The notes beneath the pieces are model-generated. The model was not told the DNA's origin. It was given only the letters and a program-made list of their open reading frames with translations, and made no database searches. From contig CM054062.1 in assembly GCA_028641055.1 (NCBI GenBank), forward strand, positions 187,797,958 through 187,861,957: a stretch of DNA of 64,000 nt. The letters are read 5' to 3'. Origin of the DNA: Alopecurus myosuroides (Eukaryota > Streptophyta > Magnoliopsida > Poales > Poaceae). Positions 11,894-21,910 of this stretch are shown in pieces. Made by a program: the position numbers and the translations under genes. Every line of letters begins with the position of its first letter. Position 1 is the first letter of the stretch.

Positions 11894-11930
11894 TCTCGCT
11901 AGCCCTTAAGAGTAGCCCTTAAGAGCTGGA
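11894..11930 (+). other. Deletion junction with filler DNA in ATH2
   Basis: Between the broken LTR and the 3'-ORF spacer lies a short sequence with a near-tandem duplication of TAGCCCTTAAGAG. Its first 19 bases (CTCGCTAGCCCTTAAGAGT) also occur at about 27027 in element C. Such copied and duplicated micro-segments are typical of end-joining repair with template switching. Confidence 0.6.
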
Positions 11931-12009
11931 CCCTATGGTGTGGGTGCCCCGGAGCCCCTCTCTGAATCGTTTTCGACCTGGACTTTCCTTTCGTTACGCA
12001 TATTTTTGC

Positions 12010-12016
12010 TATATAA
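12010..12016 (+). promoter_or_regulatory. TATA-like box upstream of the ATH2 3' ORF
   Basis: TATATAA followed by CCCCCCGG lies 96 bp upstream of the ATG at 12112. The surrounding block (TTTCCTTTCGTTACG, then TATATAACCCCCC, then CCGAGG) resembles the LTR promoter of element C, which reads TATATAATCCCCCCGAGG on the minus strand near 33733-33750. It may drive a subgenomic transcript for the 3' ORF. Confidence 0.45.
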
Positions 12017-12111
12017 CCCCCCGGACCTCCCGAGGTCCGTATATCATTTTCTCGTCGTGTTTCTGTTCCAAGCTGCTTCTGCCAGGTTACAACTTCAGAT
12101 CTAGATCCACA

Positions 12112-12593
12112 ATGTCCTCTCCTGGATCTCCCAAAGACAGTTTCTTTAAGAACATCGTCAACCCGTACATGAACGAGTTGAAGATGCATCCCAAGGAATT
12201 GCTGCTCAAGGATGGGGATGTGCAGATTGAAAATGTTCGGGGCCCTAAAGGTGAAGGCAGTCTGGAAGCTAGGATGGAAGAGCTGGAGCAAGAAGTATTT
12301 AGGTACAAGAGGATGGCGGAGCGTGAAGTTGAGATCATCCACAGGATAAAGACAGAACATACCGTTGAGTACAAGGAGACTTTGAAGCTTTGAGAGGATA
12401 TTTTCTCACTCACCAAGACCACCAAATATTTGCAAGCACAACTCTATGATGTGCAGAATCAGAACTGTGAGTATGAGAACAGGTTTAAACATATAAGCTC
12501 TTCTGCTAGTTTCAGGATGTTGTAGACTAGGACATCATTTGTGGATGGAGAGCCTTTACCTTGGAAGTCTGATGATGAGAAGGATTCACCACC
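12112..12593 (+). pseudogene. 3' ORF of ATH2 (coiled-coil protein), broken
   Basis: The ATG at 12112 opens a charged, helical protein (MEELEQEVFRYKRMAEREVE), which looks like a coiled coil of about 60 residues. A TGA at 12391-12393 stops it after about 93 residues. The same frame then continues through EDIFSLTKTTKYLQAQLYD and further stops to a proline-coding run (CCACC repeats), where element B is inserted. After B the frame resumes at 22474 with proline codons and ends PKN-stop, like the intact homologue in ATH1. Position after pol and before the 3' non-coding region is where Athila elements carry an extra, env-like-position ORF. I see no signal peptide or membrane segment and assign no function. 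Confidence 0.6.
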
Positions 12594-13156
12594 TGTCGAG
12601 ACATCGTAGTAGTTTTCATAGACGGGGGTGCCATGAGACTACGGTAGAGACGTGGGGTAACGGGATAGCGTAGTAACACAGAACACAGGATTTTACCCAG
12701 GTTCGGTACGTCGCGACAGTACGACGTGCCTACTCCTGCACTTCTTACTAATCGGGACTAAAGCCCGTAAACAGGGTTACAATGTGAGGGTTCTAGATCT
12801 AAGCTACTCGACGAGGATGAGCTTCTCGGCGAGTTGGCGTAGAGCTTCTTTGTTATCTCTCCTTCGTTGGTTGTTTTGTTTATCTCCCGTCCGGCTTTAT
12901 ATAATAGCCGGATTAGGGCTTACAGAATAGGAAACCTAGAAAACTACGGTAACTTGTAACTTGGAAAGCAAGGAATCCGTCTTCTCCTCCAAGCCAAATC
13001 ACATGGGCTGTGATCCGAGTTCTTCTAGAATCCGGCTTCTGCGCGTCGGATTACTGGGCCGCCTAATGGACCTAAGCCCACTACCACTTAGGCCACCCTG
13101 GTAATCCGGCACTTGGCCTACCATCTTCTATACCCCTATTTGGTATATATCCGACA
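12594..13156 (-). repeat. 3' LTR of element B
   Basis: 563 bp, near-identical to 21911-22473. A TATATAA core lies between the inverted arms CCGGCT and AGCCGG (12891-12911). The minus-strand polypurine tract CTTGGGGGCTAC lies immediately upstream of this LTR in element orientation (plus 13157-13170). Confidence 0.92.
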
Positions 13157-13504
13157 GTAGCCCCCAAGAAGGACCAAAACTCTGATTCTCCGCCGTTCAC
13201 CAACTATTCTTTGTCCGAGAAATATTGATTCAGCAGTCTTGATTCTTCTTATTCTTCTTTTGAAAAAGATGGTGGCATGAAACTCGGAATCCTGAAAATC
13301 CGGCTTTTCTCTCACGATCCTTCGCGGAGAAGAAACTTCTTACGTCAGCGCACTCAACCATGCTGACGTAAGCGACGTTCGAGTTTTACTCGGAAAAACC
13401 CAGAAACATATCTCTGACAGATTCTCGCGGGAAACGAGGAGATAACCATCATTACCCCGTCGTTTCATTTCCCGGATTTTCCGGCGAGTGACACGCGGCA
13501 CACA

Positions 13505-13560
13505 TCCAACGGTCAAAATAGCCGTTGGCGCGTATCTTGACGGATTTCTAGCTATAAATA
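13505..13560 (+). promoter_or_regulatory. Promoter-like region of the antisense gene in element B (MSA-type motifs and TATA)
   Basis: TCCAACGGTCA at 13505-13515 fits the mitosis-specific activator consensus YCYAACGGYYA exactly. An inverted copy of its core (CCGTTGG, 13522-13528) forms a 7-bp palindrome with it. GCTATAAATAG at 13551-13561 is a good plant TATA box about 25 bp downstream. TTTCCCGG, which fits the loose E2F consensus, lies near 13467. MSA elements are bound by three-repeat MYB factors in G2/M phase. The arrangement fits a real Pol II promoter reading opposite to the retrotransposon. Confidence 0.55.
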
Positions 13561-13694
13561 GCCATCCTCATCCTCAACGAAAACCTTCCGCACTCTCACC
13601 GCTCTCGCCATTGACGCGCACAAGCTCCCAAGCGACGCACTGTCCCGAGCACTCCTCACCTCCATGCACCGGAAGCGAACCGCGCCGCCCGAAA

Positions 13695-16629
13695 ATGGCA
13701 GGCTCACCGTCTTCGCCCACTCGCGCCGCCATCAACGACATCATCAGCGACCTAGATCCCCAAGTTGGGTCACCCAAGCACGCCGGCGACGAGCCGGAGA
13801 AATCCGCGGCCTCTGCGGCGGGCGGAGAAAATCTTTCCGCTGCCGCGGACGTTGCGGGCGCTAGCTCTGCCGCCTCCCCGCCGTTCGCTCCTGAAACGGC
13901 GGAGGAGAAGATCCAGCTCGTCGGTGACGAGCTCGCCGCCGCAGAAGCGGCCATCGCCTCCGCCACCGGAGCAGATGAAGAGGCGGAATCTGCAGGCAAC
14001 TGGGTTGCCTGCAGCATTCCCCCGGACCTTCTTCCAAACTTGGAGAAAGAGGGCCTAATCCTCCAAGGGAAATGGCGGCTCCCCGAAGACGAGAATGAGC
14101 CGGCGCCAAGAGATGGCGAAAGGGTTCTCCTTTCTTCCCACCTTCTAAGAGGTATGGGGCTCCCCCCCTTCCGCTTTTTTCCTCCAAGTCCTTTCTCACT
14201 ACAACATCCAACCCCACAACCTGCCACCCAACTCCATTCTTTATTTGGCCGGGTTCCAGGCCCTATTCGAGGGTTACTTAGGTTTAGATCCTAGGTTAGA
14301 CTTCTGGATGTATTGTTTCGGAGTTAAGCGGAACTCCTCGGAGGGCGCACTTCCGACTTGCGGGACCATCTCCTTTACTCTTCGGAGGTTTAGGGAAGAT
14401 TGGTTCCCCAAGATCAAGACATCAGAATCCGTAAAATTTTGGACGGGTTCTTTCTTTTATCATCCCGATGTGCCTTTTCCAAAAAAGGCCATCGGGGTTC
14501 CACCTTTTGCCAACACCGCCGCTGTTCCCCAAGAGAATTGGGGAACAGAAGCCGTCCAAGTCATGCCGCCTGATCTACTAAGGATCAAGCGGCGCATCGC
14601 CAAGCTCACCTCCTTGGATCCGCCTCTAACCGGCATGGACACGGTTCTATGCTGGCTGACTAGGCGAATTCAGCCATTGGCCAACCACAGTGGCCGTCTC
14701 CTGTGCGAATACACGGGAGTCAAGGATCCGATGCGGACAACCACCAAAGATTGGCCCGCAAAGGAGCTTCGACGGTGCATCAACCAGTTGGTCGCATCAC
14801 GCGACCAATACGAAGCGAGTCGGCCAATGTATACGGCCGACAATCCGGTTCCCAAGGTAATTTTTCAGTCATTTGGGTACAGTTTTATTTTTTCTCGGAT
14901 TTTCTAGCTTCTGATTCTGATCTTGTTTGTCCGATAGTTCGCGGATCTTCCAGATTCGGAATTGGTCTCCGAGGCTGAGCTGGACGCGCTGCGCACCGCC
15001 GCTACAGGTGGGCGCAAGCGCAAGAAGATTATTTCCTCTGAGGAAATTATCGACCTTGACGGAATCCCCGTCGCCACTTCCAGATTCTTTCATCTGGGTT
15101 CTTTTCCTTTCATGAGAACTTTTCAACCTTCTTCCGTGTTTTAACTTTTCCGGGTTTTTTGTTTTTTAGCCTACCTCCCTCCAGCCTAAAGCCGAACAAG
15201 CTCAAGAAACACAAAGTTGTTTCCAGCCGAGGCAGCCAACCTTCTCCCGCCGTTGCCCCGGACACACCGTCCTCGATGGCGGAAGAGCACGCTGCAGCCC
15301 CCACGACCAGGCCGTCAGAGCCCAGCCAGCCCGTTGTGTCGGACACGGACACGAGGGAAAGGGCGGCTCCAGAGGTGGAGGAATTTTCTCGGACTTTCGA
15401 CGAAGAAATTCCCACCTTTGACAAGGACTTCAAGATTATCAATGACGGCCTAAGCGCGGCCGGAACTGCTTTTGCAGAATACGCAAAGGAGTTCAAGGAA
15501 AACTTGGCGGGTTTGCACCGAATGAGCCAGGTATGTAACTCTAGCCCCCAAGCATTAAACAAAATTGCATGCTTGTTTTGCTTTGATGCTTTTTGTAACC
15601 ATTCTTTTCCTTGCTATGTTGCAGCAAACCGCCGAAACCATAAACATGGAAGTTTTCAACAAACTCACCATCAAGAATAAGGAGGTTAGAAATCTCCTTT
15701 CTATTCTTGAGGAGAGAGAGGCGGAACTAGCATCGTCTCAGCTCGCTTTGTCGGAAACATCAGGTACACATTTTTCCTCTGAGGTTTGCGATTCAATTTT
15801 TTGTCTAAGTACTTATTCCGGAAATTTTCTAAACCCGGAATTTTCTTTGCTTTTCAGCTGCTTTGGCTAAAGCCAAGCAAATAGCTGAAGATGCCGGCAA
15901 TGCCGAGAATCTCCGAAAGGAGAATTTGGAGCTTCACAAGCATCTTGTGAAGGCTCAAAAGGATCTGGAGGCCAGCAACTTGGCCCTTGGAGTTGCCAAC
16001 TCCAAGGCTTCTGAACAGGCGGAGAAGGATAAATCCACTATTCAGGATTTAGAAAATGCTCTGAACCTTCGCCTGGAGGAAATCTCCGAGATCGACAAGC
16101 TTATCTGTAATTTTCCGTTACCTTTTTTATCTTGTTTTTCTTCTCTGTTTTTTGCCTAACACTTTTGATTGTTTTGTCGGAAAAAACAGGAGATATCCCA
16201 GATGGTACCCGGCTTGAAGGGATCCAAGCCTTTGGGAAGATGTGGACTTCAATCCGTGCTGCTGGAATGCAGCTGGTGAACAAGTTTCTTCCCGCAAGGA
16301 CTGGGGAGTTCTCGGAGGTTGAAAAACTTCCGGGAGCTATCATGGAGGTGGCGGAATCCAGGGATTCTATCCTGCGTTCCGCTGCACGGGGTGGTGCGCG
16401 TATGGCACTCGGCCTTATGCGCATGCACTACCCCGGTGCTAAATCCTGGCGCGTGGCGTCCGGTGTCCCTCAAGGATACACGGATACTCAGCGAAATACC
16501 ATCTTTGATGAAATCAAAGGCCACGCCACCCAGATTGCCTCTATGGTAAATATTTCCGTCAATTATCCAGAAGAGGAGATCCCTCCAATCCCCGAGGACG
16601 ACAGCAGCGAGGAGGAATCAGATGCTTGA
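13695..16629 (+). pseudogene. Spliced antisense gene of element B: 'putative gypsy-type transposase' family protein
   Basis: It reads opposite to gag-pol, at the place where Tat elements carry an antisense ORF of the plant 'gypsy-type transposase' family (Pfam PF04195; despite the name, no transposase activity is established). The start is the ATG at 13695. An Ala/Glu-rich N-terminus leads into the domain (about 14160-14800, LYLAGFQALFEGYLGL, FWMYCFGVK). GT-AG introns fit at 14857-14937, 15531-15624, 15764-15857 and 16107-16189, and one more ends at 15169 with an unclear donor. The C-terminal half is Lys/Glu-rich coiled coil (AKAKQIAEDAGNAENLRK) and a final segment ending at the TGA 16627-16629. 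A 7-C run at 14162-14168 puts the two halves of exon 1 out of frame, so this copy seems inactivated by one indel. A short out-of-frame upstream ATG lies at 13664. Confidence 0.72.
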
Positions 16630-17280
16630 AGGGCTACCTTTGACCTGGATAGCAAAAATAGACAATAGGAGCATTACTGTTCTTTCAATGTAATCTACAA
16701 TGTAATGCTTCTATTTGTATGAATGAAAAATTCCGCCTTTTGCAGTTTTTAATTATGAAATTTTTTGCAAGGTTTTTCGGATGTTATTATTCCTTTATCT
16801 TCTAAGTTTTCTGGCATATATGTTTTAACTGTCCTTAGTGTTTGAAATGGCTCAAATAGCAATATGAATCGTCATGCCGAGTAACTGGGAGTAACCAATC
16901 AGTTTAAACTCGGAAACATGGACCATGCTAAAGGCATTTTTACTAACTAGCTCCAGTAACCCAACACATACGCAATCAGACAATTCTTAGAGAAACAAGG
17001 AATTTTTTGACCGAAACTTGGGCACGCAGGCAATTCAAGTTTCCTTTAGCCGTTAGCAGGCTGAAAAAACATTCAGTTTCTTAACGCCGAGTACGCGGGC
17101 ACAATTCGGGTTAACATTGAGTATTTTGTAAGATCATTGGGAAATAGAGAAGGTGGAAACATGCTTTTACTATAGCAAAACTTGTAAAAAACATGGATAT
17201 CAGAATTCCAATGACTTTATTTCATGATCTCAAAAGATGTTTACATAGATATTGAACTAAGTATAGAAGAGACATAACTG
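16630..17280. other. Non-coding remainder between antisense gene and truncated pol in element B
   Basis: About 650 bp separates the 3' ends of the two convergent genes. The part just after 16629 is T-rich with TGTAATCTACAATGTAATG-like stretches and may hold the polyadenylation region of the antisense gene. No RNase H or integrase motifs are visible here on the minus strand, so pol is genuinely deleted rather than frameshifted. Confidence 0.6.
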
Positions 17281-18234
17281 CTATGTACTCCAAAGCTTTG
17301 CTATCCACTTGACTTTGTCGGATGTCTTAATAAACTTGTATAGTGTTAGGATTTTAGCCCCCAGCCGACTAATAAATCTGCTAACGGCAGCTGCGGAACC
17401 CGTCAATCTTTGGACATCTTTGACGCAGGTAGGTTTTGTGATGTTCAAGATTGCCTTGATCTTTTCCGGGTTAACTTCTATTCCTCTGTGAGAAACGATA
17501 AAACCCAGAAGTTTTCCTGAGGGAACCCCGAATACGCACTTAGATGGATTCAACTTCATCTTGTAGGTGCGTAAGTTTTCGAAAGTTTCTCGCAAATCCT
17601 CAAGGAGTGTATCTTTTTCCTTGGTTACGACAGCAATATCGTCCACATAAACATGGACATTTTTTCCAATCTGACTATGCAAACAACGTTGCATGCAACG
17701 CTGGTAGGTTGCACCTGCGTTCTTCAGGCCAAACGGCATGGTTATGTAATAATACTTCCCGTATGGGGTTATGAAAGAAGTCTTAATTTGATCTTCCTTT
17801 TTCATGCGTATTTGGTGGTACCCGGAGTATGCATCCAAAAAGCACAAAAGCTCAGAGCCTGCTGTGGCATCTATTATTTGATCGATTCGCGGTAATGCGA
17901 ACCTATCTTTCGGACACAATTTGTTCAAGCCTGTGTAATCTATACACATTCTAAGAGCAGTAGTGTCTTTCTTCGGTACTAATACCGGATTTGCGGACCA
18001 GTCAGTATGGATCACTTCCTTGATGAAATCCGCTGCTAAAAGCCGGATAATTTCCTTGCCAATAGCCTTCCGTCTTCTTCCGTCAAATCGACGGAGACCT
18101 TGTTTGACGGGTTTTGATCCAGGAATAACCTTAAGTTGGTGCTCAGCAAGTTCCCTGGGTACACCTGGCATGTCAGCTGGACACCAGGCAAAAATATCCC
18201 AGTTCTCACGGAGGAAATTGATGAGCTCGCCTTC
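17281..18234 (-). pseudogene. Truncated RT of element B
   Basis: The frame is the same as gag-protease, from which it is separated only by the TAG at 18235-18237. All RT landmarks are intact: NPVLVPKKDT, motif A FLDAYSGYHQI, YYITMPFGLKNAGATY, the catalytic YVDD (near 17640) and VFGVPSGKLLGF. The frame ends after DKVKWIAKLWST at 17281, just inside the RT-connection, and no RNase H or integrase follows. Compared with Tat-1 (same clade) more than half of pol is missing. If translated, it would be an RT without RNase H, so B would need a helper element in trans. Confidence 0.85.
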
Positions 18235-21200
18235 CTATTTGTCAGTCATCCCAGTCCCTACGACGACAAATTTTGTCGGATCTTTGGGATCTAGGATTAC
18301 CTGTCTTGTATTCTCGGATGCCTTGAAGCTGTCTGTTGGCTTCCGAGTTTCTTTTCCTGCCGGCATTTCTGACGGTGATACTTCCTTGGCTAATTCCTTC
18401 AGTTCTTCCTTTGCTATGACTCTCTGAGCGCAAAGGGCGTTTTCTTTCTCCAACTCGTTTGCCAGCTTGAAATCACCAGCTATAGTGATTACTCCTCCTT
18501 TGGGTCCTGGCATCTTCAGCTTGTTATAAATATAACAGGATCTTGCCATGAATTTGGCGAAAGCTGGACGTCCGAGTATTGCATGATACACGCTTTCGAA
18601 CGGCACTACTTCGAAGGATACTTTTTCCTGCCGGAAGTGATCTTTATCTCCGAAGGTGACATCTAGGGAAATTTCTCCTAGGGATCGTGCTTGCCTGCCA
18701 GGGACGATACCATGGAAGCGTATGTTGCTGTAGTTGAGCTGAGACTCAGAAATCTTCAGATGCTTCAGTGTATCCAGGTACATTATGTTAATGCTGGATC
18801 CTCCATCCATCAGCACTCTTCTTAGCCTAGTATTTTGAACAATAAGACTTACAACAAGAGCTTGTGTGCCGGGTTCAGGGATATTTCCGGGATGATCAGA
18901 CTGATCCCAGATTATCGGTGTGTTGGAGTACTTCAAGAATTTCGGGGTTGCCGGAACAACCGCGTTTATTTCTCGAAGTGTTCTTTTTGCCACCTTTGCT
19001 GACGGGGTTGCTAAGAAAGTTAGCATTGCTTCTCCATCAACCCTCGGAAACTTGGGTTCGCCTTTACGCTGTTGTTCCTGGATTTTTTCGTCAGTGTCCG
19101 ATTCACTGTCTTCTTTGTCAGCTTCTGGTTTTTGTTTGGCGGGTTTCCTTTTGGAACCCTTCCCCTTGCCTCCGGCTCCTGCACTGCCTTTCATGTGCTT
19201 ATTCAGCCGGCATTGCGCGTTTGTATGGGTGGGTTTCCCAAATTGCGAGTGATGAACGCAAGGTTCCGACTTAATCCTTTCCCACTCCTCTGGAGTGTAA
19301 TTGATTGGATCTGGGTTGCGTCCTTTCCACTTGTTTCCCTTTTCTCCTCCAAAGGCTATGTTCACCTCTTTGGGCTTCGTCGTTGTTTCTGGAGTGGCTT
19401 TTTTGTCAGAACGAGGGGTTTTCTTGGCAAGTATCAATGATTCAATATTGCCTCCTCTTGCTCTGATGTCATCCTCGGCTGCGGCATGCTCATTGGCGGT
19501 TGTAAGCATGGATCCGAGATCCTTGTGCTTTTTGGAACCAACCATGAACGGTACGAGTCCGGGTTTTAGGCCATTGACGAAAGCATGCATTGCTTGTACG
19601 TCAGTTACTCCAGAGCAACTATTCTTCATTGCTGTCCATCTGGAGATGAAATCCACGTATGGTTCATCCTCAAATTGCGTGCAACGGTTTAGCTGGTTGA
19701 TGCTATTCGGGCGTTTGTATGTTCCCCGAAAATGCTGAGTAAATACTCTAGCCATATCGTCCCAGCTGTCGACTGTTCGTGACGGTAATCCATTGATCCA
19801 ATCTCTGGCTCCGTCCAGCAGCATTAGGGGAAGGAACTTGATAGCTTCCAAGTCTGTCCCATTGTTGATCTGGACGGCTGTATAGTAATCCGAGAGCCAG
19901 GTATCCGGGTTTGTGCTGCCGGTGTATTTCTGGTACGTTGGACCGACCTTGGCAAAGCCAGAATGCAGCGTTATTCTTCGGATCCTGTCGGTAAAACATT
20001 TAGGACCAAAGTATAGATCATCTTTTTCTGCTCTGTCAATGTGTGCAGAATATCTTCCGGCTGAATGAACAGAAGGGGACCTGCTCCTTTCTCTTCCATT
20101 ATTGCGCGGACGCGCTTTTCCGGGATTGTTTCTATCTCTTCCGTGATCACGCCCTTTTGGATTAGGCGGAGTTCTACTCCTGTGCCTTTCTTTGTCCTTA
20201 GGCGGTGTCCGGGATCTCTCACGCCTGTGAGGTATATCGTATCTTCCAGCTTTCTCAGCTGGGTTTCTCGGAGGTGGCATTATTTTGTCGTCCTTCCGGT
20301 GTTTGTCTTCCCGATCATGGGGTTTATACCCATCTTTCGGGAGATGGGATCCGGTCCTAGACGCTGCATCCCGGTTGTCGGGGTTTTTCTTGTCTTTTCT
20401 CGGATCCTCTTTTTTATCTTTTGAGTTGTCTGAATCCCCAGGTTCTTCCGGTCCAGGTGCTCCAGCAGCGCAAGTAGCTGTCTTGCGTAGGGCGGAGTTA
20501 TCATGCAGCCTCCCTGATCGCTCTTGGGCGCGCTGTTGTTGTTGCAATGCTTTTCCTAGGAAAGCATACACCCCTTGGAGTTTTTCCCCGTTGGAATACA
20601 GATCGTTGTTAAGAATCGCGAACGCTGCTTCCGCGTTTTCTGCTGCGGTCTTGTATATTGGTTCGCCCTTGGCATCTTTGCCGTTTACCTGCTTTTGCCA
20701 AGACGGGTTATGGAACCTTTCTTTTGGCGGCGGTTCTTCCGGTCTTGCGATTCCGGGTAACCTAGTAGGTTTTAACGCGGATCTATTCTTTCTCTCGTAC
20801 TCCTCTATTTCTTCCTTCATGACCTTGATGTCATTATGGGTTTGTTGGAGATGTTGCCGAGATCTGAGTAGATGTTGCTGTTGCCGTTGGAAAGCTTGTC
20901 TCCTGGCTTCCAGCATCTCAGGGGGTTCGTCTGGTCCCACTGGTGTTTGCAATAGCTCTTGCTCTTCCTGTTCCGTCATTGGCGGAGCAGTGATTTCTTT
21001 GGATTTCTTCTCCGCAGTCTTTGTTCCGCTAACATCTCCAACTTCCAGGTTTTCATCAGCGATATCGGCTGATTTTTTCTTCCGGATTTTGTATTGGAGT
21101 TTTTTAGCAGCACGGTGCTTTTTCTTGGAAGAGGGAGGTTTTTTGAGAGGCTCATCTTCTGTCATCTCCTTGACACCGGGGAATATCGGAGAAGTTTCTC

Positions 21201-21687
21201 CGTCTTCTCTCTCTTCCTCTGGCGGAGGAGTTTTAGGGCTTTCCTGGCTGCCGGCGTCCGTGGTATCATCCGGTTTCGCCATTAGAACTTCGTGGAATCC
21301 CTCTTGAAAGGACTTAACCTTTCTTACAAAGGTGTCCTCATCTTCATCTTCGGAGTCGAAGTTATCCGATCCGGTTTCCGACTCCAATCTCGCCTCAATG
21401 GCGGCAAGCACGGATTCTGCTTCCGAGTTCATCGTCTTGTTGACGGATGTCGGATCTTCCGCCTCTGTGATGGGTGTTTGATCTTCCGTCTCTTTGACGG
21501 GTGCGTTGTTGTCTGCCTCTTGCACGGGATTTCCGTCATCCATGTTTTCAGCGATTTCGGATTGCACCATGCCGATAAAGTGTGTATCACTTTTTTGTCG
21601 GCGATCTGAGCAGAATCCGGCATCGTAGTCATCTTCGACTGGGTATAGGGCGGGTGGGATAAATTTGCTTCCACCGCAAAACCCCAT
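18235..21687 (-). CDS. Gag-protease polyprotein of element B, long and open
   Basis: A 1150-residue open frame from the ATG at 21687 (the frame is open a further 44 codons upstream without another ATG). The order is an acidic N-terminal leader, a Lys-rich segment, Arg/Ser/Asp-rich low-complexity (RRERSRTPPKDKERHRS, about residues 475-560), the gag capsid domain (WLSDYYTAV, about residue 595; HFRGTYKRP), a knuckle-like Cys/His motif (CVHHSQFGK...HTNAQC, about residue 805), a Lys/Asp-rich linker and a retropepsin-like protease (LMDGGSSINIMY, about residue 960; AILGRPAFAKF). It stops at TAG 18235-18237, and the same frame reopens directly into RT. The stop could be a decayed CAG or a regulated readthrough stop separating Gag-PR from Pol. 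Gag would form particles; this is the most intact coding unit of the retrotransposon cluster. Confidence 0.82.
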   Translation of the reverse strand: MGFCGGSKFIPPALYPVEDDYDAGFCSDRRQKSDTHFIGMVQSEIAENMDDGNPVQEADNNAPVKETEDQTPITEAEDPTSVNKTMNSEAESVLAAIEARLESETGSDNFDSEDEDEDTFVRKVKSFQEGFHEVLMAKPDDTTDAGSQESPKTPPPEEEREDGETSPIFPGVKEMTEDEPLKKPPSSKKKHRAAKKLQYKIRKKKSADIADENLEVGDVSGTKTAEKKSKEITAPPMTEQEEQELLQTPVGPDEPPEMLEARRQAFQRQQQHLLRSRQHLQQTHNDIKVMKEEIEEYERKNRSALKPTRLPGIARPEEPPPKERFHNPSWQKQVNGKDAKGEPIYKTAAENAEAAFAILNNDLYSNGEKLQGVYAFLGKALQQQQRAQERSGRLHDNSALRKTATCAAGAPGPEEPGDSDNSKDKKEDPRKDKKNPDNRDAASRTGSHLPKDGYKPHDREDKHRKDDKIMPPPRNPAEKAGRYDIPHRRERSRTPPKDKERHRSRTPPNPKGRDHGRDRNNPGKARPRNNGRERSRSPSVHSAGRYSAHIDRAEKDDLYFGPKCFTDRIRRITLHSGFAKVGPTYQKYTGSTNPDTWLSDYYTAVQINNGTDLEAIKFLPLMLLDGARDWINGLPSRTVDSWDDMARVFTQHFRGTYKRPNSINQLNRCTQFEDEPYVDFISRWTAMKNSCSGVTDVQAMHAFVNGLKPGLVPFMVGSKKHKDLGSMLTTANEHAAAEDDIRARGGNIESLILAKKTPRSDKKATPETTTKPKEVNIAFGGEKGNKWKGRNPDPINYTPEEWERIKSEPCVHHSQFGKPTHTNAQCRLNKHMKGSAGAGGKGKGSKRKPAKQKPEADKEDSESDTDEKIQEQQRKGEPKFPRVDGEAMLTFLATPSAKVAKRTLREINAVVPATPKFLKYSNTPIIWDQSDHPGNIPEPGTQALVVSLIVQNTRLRRVLMDGGSSINIMYLDTLKHLKISESQLNYSNIRFHGIVPGRQARSLGEISLDVTFGDKDHFRQEKVSFEVVPFESVYHAILGRPAFAKFMARSCYIYNKLKMPGPKGGVITIAGDFKLANELEKENALCAQRVIAKEELKELAKEVSPSEMPAGKETRKPTDSFKASENTRQVILDPKDPTKFVVVGTGMTDK

Positions 21688-21890
21688 TGCTTCTGCAGTT
21701 AGCCCGATACAGATGTTAGCAGATCCTATCGGTAACACGCAGGCACTTACCAGGTGGTTTTGCGCCGGTATGTAGGATCCGTTGTCGAGGAAGCGCCCGA
21801 CGTCGTTGTCGAACTCCAAGCTTCCGACAGTGATTGATCTTCCGATTCCGCCAAGTATCCCAGATCAGAATCTTACGCCTGACGTCGTTT

Positions 21891-21908
21891 GCCCCACGGT
21901 GGGCGCCA
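21891..21908 (-). other. Primer-binding site of element B
   Basis: TGGCGCCCACCGTGGGGC on the minus strand, two bases from the 5' LTR end and identical to the site of Tat-1. Confidence 0.78.
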
Positions 21909-21910
21909 AC

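Noticed and set aside
13574..14227. Open frame on the minus strand opposite exon 1 of the antisense gene
   Set aside because: GC-rich shadow frame of the plus-strand coding exon; no motif of its own, and it lies in the wrong place for gag-pol of element B.
18864..21307. Several plus-strand open frames inside the gag-protease region of element B
   Set aside because: Shadows of the 1150-codon minus-strand frame; Ser/Cys/Phe-rich composition typical of antisense reading of Gag.
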